Below are positions 56,000-64,000 of a DNA stretch of 64,000 nt, in pieces. Both the position numbers and the translations under genes were made by a program. Every line of letters starts with the position of its first letter. Position 1 is the first letter of the stretch. The DNA is from Echiichthys vipera. Lineage: Eukaryota > Chordata > Actinopteri > Perciformes > Trachinidae. The notes under the pieces are model-generated. The model had not been told where the DNA came from. It saw nothing but the letters and a program-made list of their open reading frames with translations, and searched no databases. The stretch lies in NCBI GenBank assembly GCA_963691815.1, contig OY829648.1, forward strand, positions 20,554,193 to 20,618,192. Direction: 5' to 3'.

Positions 56000-58900
56000 A
56001 CGTGAAATGTGAAAAATGGATGCATCGTCCACCTCCTGCTGCATCAGGTATTTGTTTGGCATATGGGAATCCCTCTCACAGCCCCATACAAACATATAGC
56101 ATATGTATGTATATGGGGTGAATCCGTGGTAGATTTTGATTAATAAATGCATCTTCATGTGGTATAAATAAATATATATACACCTTATGTATTTGATATT
56201 ATACATCAACATTTAATGGCAGCAGGAGGGCGGGATCCACCACATTTTTTCACCTCGGTCTGAATGCACCAGATCTGTCACTACACAGGGGGTAGAGAAA
56301 ATGTCATGGAGGAGGTATGTCTTTCTTCGTCGTATCCATCCACATAGTATTTTAATTGGGTTTTCTCTCCTACCGTAGAAAAAAAAGGAGAGGGAACAGA
56401 GGTGAGAGGTGGAATGAATCATGAAGGGTTGGAGGGGGGAGAAAACGTGCTGCTCTGGGTTTCAATCCTCACTTCCCTAGCTATGCCGTCTCACCATTGT
56501 GGCCTTCACAATGACTGCACACCAACACACACATGTATGCACATGCACGTCAGCTAGCCCACGGTGGTGTTGTAACAAGTTTGTATTGAGCCTTATTGAA
56601 CAATGCTGCAGCTGACATTCCTTCTGTGTTGGATAAGGCTGCCTCATAGAAACATAATAATTCTGCTAAACCCAAACCGTCTCCCAGTTACTGTCAAACA
56701 ATCTGAGCAATGGACAAACTGATTAAGCCTAAGAAATGGGACTGAGAATGTCTACGGATAGAGCAAGTGCAGCTGATATGTGTGTGTGTATAAATATGAG
56801 CATGCATGAGCGTGTGTGCGTGCGTTGTATGTTGATGGTTGATGTACAGGCCTGGAGGGCAAACGCTCTAGGCTGCTCTCGTTAAGAACCTGTCAGTCAT
56901 CGGCAGAGAGGAACCAAAAGCAGTCCAAATCGCAACACTGAGTGTGTGTGTGTATGTGTGTGTACACATGTTTGTGTGCATAAAATGCATTCAGCCACTT
57001 GGCTATTCCCCAAAAACAAGTGAGGAGAGAAATATGTGTGAAAAGGGGAAACGGCTGTTTTGCAACATGTAGCAACACTGCCCTCCAGTGGTTTTCAGTT
57101 GCATCATCACAGACTTCTTGTGACACTCTGAGGTGGAGGCGGACTCTGTTGATGAAGTAACAAAACATGAGGCCTACTAGTTAAATGTGGAGATTTGAGA
57201 ATCGTAAGAAATCTAAAATATGTATCTTAAAGAAAATGGAAAGTTATGGCTTTATATAATATTACACCCAGGAGAGATTATGCATAAATGCACATTGACA
57301 GCGTTACAGTGTGCAATGTGCACTAAAGAGTGCAGACAGGAAGGAAAAAGAGGAAGTGTAAAAGAGGTTGTTCTGACTCTAATCTTTAATGCTGTTGTCT
57401 GCCCTTCTGATACATACATTATATAAATGTTTTATTCTTTGGGAAGTACACACAGTTTCATTACTCTGTTTAGTTTAAGTAAAAATCTTGTATAGCAGAG
57501 ATCAAAGGCATGTGTCGATGATGATTTATGATATAGTGGATGGTTGTGGTTATAATGGGTTACTGATATACAATTCACTTTCGACATTTTCACTTTCATT
57601 GTTTGAGCATGAGCATTAGTTTAACTGGGATAGTGCTTCTTGTTCATTTTAAATAGTGTTTGTTACTGCATATTTTTTTAAACAGTAAAAAGAACGGTAG
57701 TAGTAACCGCCTACGTCAAGTGTCACCTTTATCATAGGATGCCATTTAGAGCCTACCAGAGATATATTTCTATATAATAATCTTTATACTTCTTTATATT
57801 TATGTGTCTAAAACAGTCCAGTGCAACTTTTATCACTTTCATCATCTTTGACTCAACTTTCATTCCTTTTCAAACAGAATAATGATTATTCAGTTATCAC
57901 AGAAGAAAAAGCCTTTTCTTATCTGTGTCTTAAAGACCAGAGACTGAAACTTTTAAGAAACATGTATCTTTTCCAAGTTTACTCAAAAGGTTTTGAAAAT
58001 CAGGGTTGATCATAAAAATTGTATACTAGTGAAACGAATTGAATAAATATTATAAATTATAAACGACTAAACATGTCATTCAATTATTAATTGCTAATGT
58101 GCCATCTTTATAATGCCTTTTAATCACCACCGGTGTTTTAAACTTTTGTAAAGTGAACACCAGGCTCATTTTGAAAAGGGTGAACTACAGAATGACAATA
58201 TGTGAAACCTGTAACCCACATACACAAGGTGCATCGTGCAAAAATTGGAGGGAACATTTTGCACATCTCAGGGTAGTGCACACAAAGGCATACACATGCA
58301 TCGCTCTACAATCCATTTTTATCACACCTCCCTGTGGTCACAGCTGTGACTGCACAGAGGAACTGACAGCACAAACTTCAATAGACCTGCGGCCTCCCTC
58401 CTCCACTGTTCTCACTGCCATTAAGCTTAAGACATTGACAATGATGAGGAGAGGAGAGGAAGCCAGATTAAACTTTTGAGCAACAACCTAAGATTGTAGA
58501 AACTGAAGAAAGAATAAAAAAAGAATTGGGGAAGCTGTGGCACAGTTTCTCATCCAAGCCACACCCTCTTCCTCAGCCCCTATATAAACATCCACGGCTT
58601 AAAATAGTGGCCAGAGATACTTTTACTGTTAATACCAAAGTAACACAGTAGCTGGAAATCAATCGGTTTACATGATACTTTCAGTCTGTTACTTTTCAAC
58701 CCTTTATACACTTAGTAATAGAATTGTGAATCTAACTTATCAAAGGCAAGATCAGTAATTCCCCCTGAAATCTTACCAAACAAAGGAAGTTCTATGTGGG
58801 TGAAAAGAAAGTCTAGTTTCCCTTCACCCCGCAGGTTTCTCTCTGATGGATATGAAACAGGGAGTTGCTAAAAAAGAGCTCACTGAGACTAGCCCAGGTT

Positions 58901-59626
58901 AATTAAGGTTGAATAAAAAAATGAAAATGTGAATACAATAATAATATAACATAGTTTTTTTTTCTTTTTAAATAAAAACCACTCTGCTTTGGTTAATCTT
59001 TTGTTTAACATGGTTTTCTAGCCTAGAAAGTAGAAAAAAAGCCTCAGAGATGGAGCTGGAAACACATCTACAGTTTCTTCCTCATTGAGGACCAGAGAAG
59101 AGCAGCATACACGCTTGAGCCTCAGTCAGGACCAGACAGATGAGGAGTCTGTTGTGCACCAATCGGTGACTAGCAGATGTATCACAATGGTAGGTGTAAT
59201 TAGCATATTTTATTTGTTTATGTTTTTTGTTAGCTTGTAACTGGCAGAAGCTGACACTGTGTTAGTGGTTGTGAAACATACAATAATAACTGCTACGATG
59301 TTGGAGTGTATTCACATGGTTGCATTGTTATTATGTCCTTTTAAGTTTACAGGCACGTCTTTGCATTTTGAAAATTAAACTTTGCTTGCAGCCTAAAGCA
59401 CTACCCACACTCAAACAAACTGGAGTGGCGTGTTATCACTCTCTCAATACTTTCTAAATGATGTAAACTGAATGTTCAACCAGTAGTCTCATGCAGATGA
59501 GACAAATGCCACTAGTGGTTAATCTGTGGTTGTTACCAGCAACTCCAGTCTGCCGTGCAGTTCCATTGTCATAAATAATCAAATAAAAGCTAAAAAAAAT
59601 TGTGTCTCTCCTCTGTTGTAGGCTCA

Positions 59627-59662
59627 CCCCCCCCACCCACCCCCCACCCCCTCTCTCTCAGG
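59627..59662. repeat. C-rich tract
   Basis: C runs separated by A or T (CCCCCCCACCCACCCC...) ending in CTCTCTCTC. Confidence 0.9.
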
Positions 59663-61201
59663 CAAGTTGTTTAAATGAGTTTTAAATGTCACCATCATTA
59701 AAGTCCCTAGAACACTGTTTTCACATTTAACTTGTGAAGGGGGAAAGTTTCCCCATGCTCATATTAAATCTCACTTCAAGACGGGCAGCTAGGATTTGTG
59801 ACACGACAACTATGCCAATCATGGTCCGGCACATATACATGTAAAGACACTGAGAATTTAAGTTTTGAGTGAAGCAGGAAACATATAGTGTGTCTAGCAG
59901 CTGAACCTTTGAAATGAACAATATTTGCATATTCATACATTCTGGATTTTGCGAGGAAAAGACGATTTTAAGAATTTGAAACTATGAAATCAAACTTTTC
60001 TGTGGAAAAACAATATCAGGGACAAGAAAATAGTATTTTTATGTCTGAAAACATATCTGGAGGGGAACTTTAGAGGAATTCTGACAGAAAGAACTGGTCA
60101 CCAAAGCTGGGCAATGTGTGTTCAAACCCAAGTCAGGAGGAGAGTCGTGATGGATGGTCGGCCTCTAAACCAAAAGGCAACTAAAACCACCTGTTGAATA
60201 GTCAGGGAAAGATTGTTACATTACCTTTCCGTGATCATGGAAAATTGTGCTTATAAAAATGTCAAAAGCGACTAATAGGATGAGACAGAATATAAATTTA
60301 AGCCACAAGTGTTGAAGTCAAACACCAAACTCCACATCAATATAAATATCACATAAAGCATTGGCACTGAACACAGTTATTGAATTTAAATGTCTAATAC
60401 AGGATAACTGTATATGAATGTTAATCATATGAGGCTTGTGTGTAAAGTAAATGATGGGAGGATTTTTTTTTCTTTTTGTCACGCTTGATGGTCTTGATAA
60501 TAATGTGTATCATGACAGAAAAGAGACCAGAGAGTTCCTGATTAAGTAGATACCGGTGTCATGTTGAGTCTCAACTTTACGCAGCATTATAGGGAGTATA
60601 GTGTCCTCTAACACCGGCAAAAACTTGCATGCGTTACGGTCAGATTTTAAGCGCCTATAATGGATTGTATCATTTTGTCTCTAGTGGCTTTTCTTTTTTT
60701 TAATCTTTGCCAAATGTCATACAACTTATACTCATATTTAACTTTCTAAAGCAAAAGTTTCAAGTTAGACTCAAATCACACAGTATGACAGCACCGTAGA
60801 GAGACGGTGGTTAACTGACACTGTCCGGTAGTCATGTGTTAGGCAATGTAATTTCTGTCCTTGATTGGTTTGTGAAAAGAAGGCGAGAGGTTCAAATGGG
60901 CAACCGTGCAACAGTGTGTCATTTTATTGTCAGTGAGTCAGACCAAAGAAAAAAGTATTTTATTCACTGTGTCAACATGTGGTCCTGAAACTGAATCCAG
61001 AACCACTGCTGTTCATTTCATCATCTGTATCTTTGTTAACTTTATACGTGTTTTCTGACGCAAGAGTCTAGGTTTACCCATCTGTTGTTTATCTATTATA
61101 GGAGGATATGTTACAATAAAAAGAGGGCTTACTGTATACCGCCCCTCCTGTGACTGATGCTGACGTAGATCCTGACCATAATCCTAACTACACCTTTGTT
61201 C

Positions 61202-61347
<146 letters not shown>

Positions 61348-61394
61348 TCCAAACTTTTGACTGGTACTGTAAATATATAATTCACACTCTGTAG

Positions 61395-61800
61395 CCTGCA
61401 GGCACAAGTAGCTCTGTGAGGCTGTAGTCAGTGCACAGTGTTGCTTTGAGCTAAATGCTAATTTCAGTATGCTAACATGCTTACAATAACAATGTTAACA
61501 TGCGGATGTCTAGCGTATCATGTTTACCATTCTCACCATCTTAGGTTGTTAGCATGCTAACATTTGCTAATTAGCGCAAAAGACAGAAAGAGGCTGATAG
61601 GAATGTCATTAGTTTTGCAGTTTTTAGGTCAGAAATTGTTTCAACAACCTGATGACGGCACTAGATAAAAAGTCTGAGGATCACTAAAGTCAGTAGGATT
61701 CATCCTCTGGGCAGTATGGATGTCTGCACGCAATTTTATGGCAATCCATCAAACAGTTGTTGAGATGTTTCGGTCTGGACCCAAGTGATGCACAGACTGA
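61395..61800 (+). repeat. percomorph interspersed repeat (GCTAACATGC type)
   Basis: It contains GAGCTAAATGCTAATTTCAG, TATGCTAACATGCTTACAAT, GTTAGCATGCTAACATTTGC and GGCAATCCATCAAACAGTTG. This series is distinctive of a very abundant percomorph repeat. Confidence 0.8.
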
Positions 61801-61814
61801 CCAACATTACCATC

Positions 61815-61985
61815 CCTTGAGCCTGTGGCTAGCTTGCAGTGCAATATGGGACTGGGGGTTCCCCATGAACTACAACATCCCCAGTTCAAATTTGACTGGG
61901 GACCTTTGTGGCTTGTTTCCTCGTATATCCTGCCATTGCTTTGCTGCAATCTCTCTCATAAAAAACCCAGAGGCTCCAAACATCA
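61815..61985 (+). repeat. possible SINE-like repeat
   Basis: GAGCCTGTGGCTAGC, CCCCAGTTCAAATTTGACTG and GGGGACCTTTGTGGCTTGTT resemble a dispersed fish element. CAGTTCAAATTTG is a weak match to a tRNA-type B box. Open frames across it are not genes. Confidence 0.45.
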
Positions 61986-64000
61986 TCACACCCATAAAAC
62001 CATTGAAGTACTGGAAATGGAGTGGGTTAATTGTCTGGGGAACAACAACAAATTTTATAGCACTCTGATTAGATTTTTAGATTTGTTGAATGCAAATTTT
62101 GGCCTGATTGAAGAGAAAAATATATATATGGGGACTACTATCCTTATTGAAATTTCCCCACCTGACACAAAGTTGTGGAGATATCCTTACATCAGAGGCA
62201 CTGAGTCAAGACAAAAAAAGACGTTGCCATGTTTGTCAATAATAAACCCTTCACTGATTGGTCAACAGCAGGTTGATAGGCTTCTCATTTCCTCTTTCTA
62301 CAGATGACGTGACATTTCTATAGACATCATCTAATGTTTTAAAATGTACTACAAAACCCTGTTGCCTTGATTTAAATTAAACATTATTTAGAAAGTAAAT
62401 TATCGTATATACTTAAACTAATTTGTACAGAATACTTCTTAATTTCACAGCCTCAATATACTGTATATTTGAAAGTGAGCTGAATAACTTCAGAATATTT
62501 TTTTTGGTTGCATCATACAATGAAGTACTTTCATGCTTTTCACAAGAGCAGATAATAGAAAATAGAGGGAGCAGCCAAAGATGCAAGCATGCTGCAATTT
62601 ATCCTCCGTTCCTGTGTAATTGTCCATCTTTACAGTAAACGGACAGCCGTTCTGTTTGGTGGATTTCTTTACATTACGGTAAATGTGCCTGGTGCTTGCT
62701 TGTTGGTTAAATGTCTGTGTGGTTCTTGAGGTTAAGACACTTGCATTTATAATTACATACATTGATATATAATCTCTGCATTTGAAGACTCCCACAAACA
62801 ACAAAAAAAACACCACAGTGAATACAGTTTCATTTGGATTACATTAACTTGATGCTGCTTGCCTAAGAGCCACTTCCTGATTCCAATAATCTAAACCCTC
62901 AGAAGTGGAAATAACCAAATACCATGTGTTTCACTGGTCTAGGAGGAAATCCATATTTAGATCTTCATACTAAAATTGAGCTCTCTTACGGAAACGCAAG
63001 ACATTCCTATTGGGTTTCAGGTTCAAACTTATTTCCACAGAAATTCCCTATGACTTAGAAAGAAAGCAACCATTGTGTAAACACAAATATTATTCAAATG
63101 TTTGATGTGATATAGGTGTCCTTGACTTTACTTTGTAGACTATATATGGAGATTTATGTAATTCTAATGATGCCATATAGACTTGCAGCTTTATCCACTG
63201 TGAAGCAGCAGGTTTACGCAAAAGCCAGCTCAGTATCTAACTGTCTAAACTCAAAAATTGGCCTGCTTAGTTACATGTATTATTTTCATATAACTGCATG
63301 AAATTGCTGACTGTGTTTCATCCAGATTCACATCAGCTCAGCACCCAGTGTGTGTGTCTCAGTCCCCGGAGAGTTTCTCTACTCCTCTCCTTCCTCTTTT
63401 ATCCTTTATTTTCTTGTGTATGTAAACAGAAGTAAAGCATTTTGGGCTCCAAGGCAAGGCATGATGATCAAACACTATGCACGATCAATGACTTTGAAAA
63501 GATCTAACATCCCTTATAAATGTATTTCACACAGAAGGAACAGCAAAAATGAAGAAATTCACTTCTGGAGCCAATAGCCACATGTTTCTCTCTTTAGACA
63601 GAAAAACAACAGAGAGCGAAGTTTAAGAAAGGAAAGACTGCATCTTTTTTTCTTGCACACTGGAGAGCTAGTGAGTTTTTGATTACATGTCCTAGCAACT
63701 GTCGGTCTTTAAGAGCAGGGAGGAGTCCACGAGAAAGAAGAGGAGCTCTGAGAACTTTTGCAAGTGTATGCCTCGTGTCTCAGATGTAAAATGTTCTCAT
63801 CGAGTCTAGTTGCGTACAGTCTAACACAAAACAGGCTGAAGACTCAGTGTGTGTTAACATTACCATTTTCTTTCATTTCTCTGTCCTTTGATATGGAGCT
63901 CAGTCATGTATTGAGCATGTATCTAAACATCTGATATGTCAGAACACAATCTTTAAGTTAAAAAATAGGCTTCACCCTGAAGCTAAACTCATTCCTTCCT

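Noticed and set aside
59187..59195. Possible start codon directly before a donor (ATG|GTAGGT) after a 5'-UTR-like stretch
   Set aside because: No downstream in-frame exon or known protein could be tied to it; a single ATG beside a GT is weak.
61757..62307. Overlapping + strand frames of 103 and 160 residues
   Set aside because: They run through interspersed repeats and AT-rich DNA, with no domain or splice support.

Overview
This window is nuclear DNA of a ray-finned fish, very probably a spiny-rayed (percomorph) teleost. Both recognisable genes are vertebrate and intron-rich. The non-coding DNA carries interspersed repeats I recognise from percomorph genomes, together with many very long CA/GT and TC/GA microsatellites. 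There are no bacterial-type operons, CRISPR arrays, rRNA or tRNA genes.

Positions 1-24580 (+ strand) hold the 3' part of nek7, a NIMA-related Ser/Thr kinase. Five exons (774-882, 3226-3333, 10264-10358, 21054-21167, 24470-24580) join in frame and encode about 178 residues from the middle of the kinase domain to the stop. The N-terminal exons lie left of the window. The introns hold microsatellites, decayed transposons and one block that looks like a conserved regulatory element (about 7890-8105). A probable 3' UTR runs to about 27.9-28 kb and contains a complete hAT-type insertion with an 8-bp target duplication.

Positions 38383-28769 (- strand) hold a second gene, convergent with nek7. Twelve exons with perfectly compatible phases encode a signal peptide, a short Thr/Pro segment, a cysteine-rich and N-glycosylated ectodomain with fibronectin-III-like folds, and a transmembrane helix. 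It aligns by eye with the ectodomain, membrane helix and first juxtamembrane residues of CD45 (PTPRC), which is also near NEK7 in mammals. No phosphatase exons are visible in the 4.2 kb between its last exon and the nek7 stop. The visible open frame ends a few residues after the membrane, giving a CD45-like receptor without a phosphatase. A decayed copy of one of its own ectodomain exons lies inside the gene, as do hAT, Tc1/mariner and other transposon remnants.

Positions 38384-64000 show no gene I can support. They contain microsatellites, several interspersed repeats, a long pyrimidine-rich strand-asymmetric block (about 45.6-46.35 kb), a C-rich tract near 48.8 kb, and a GC-richer stretch near 49.15-49.33 kb that might be a first exon or promoter. 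All exon calls come from reading splice sites and translations by eye; no alignment or database search was run.
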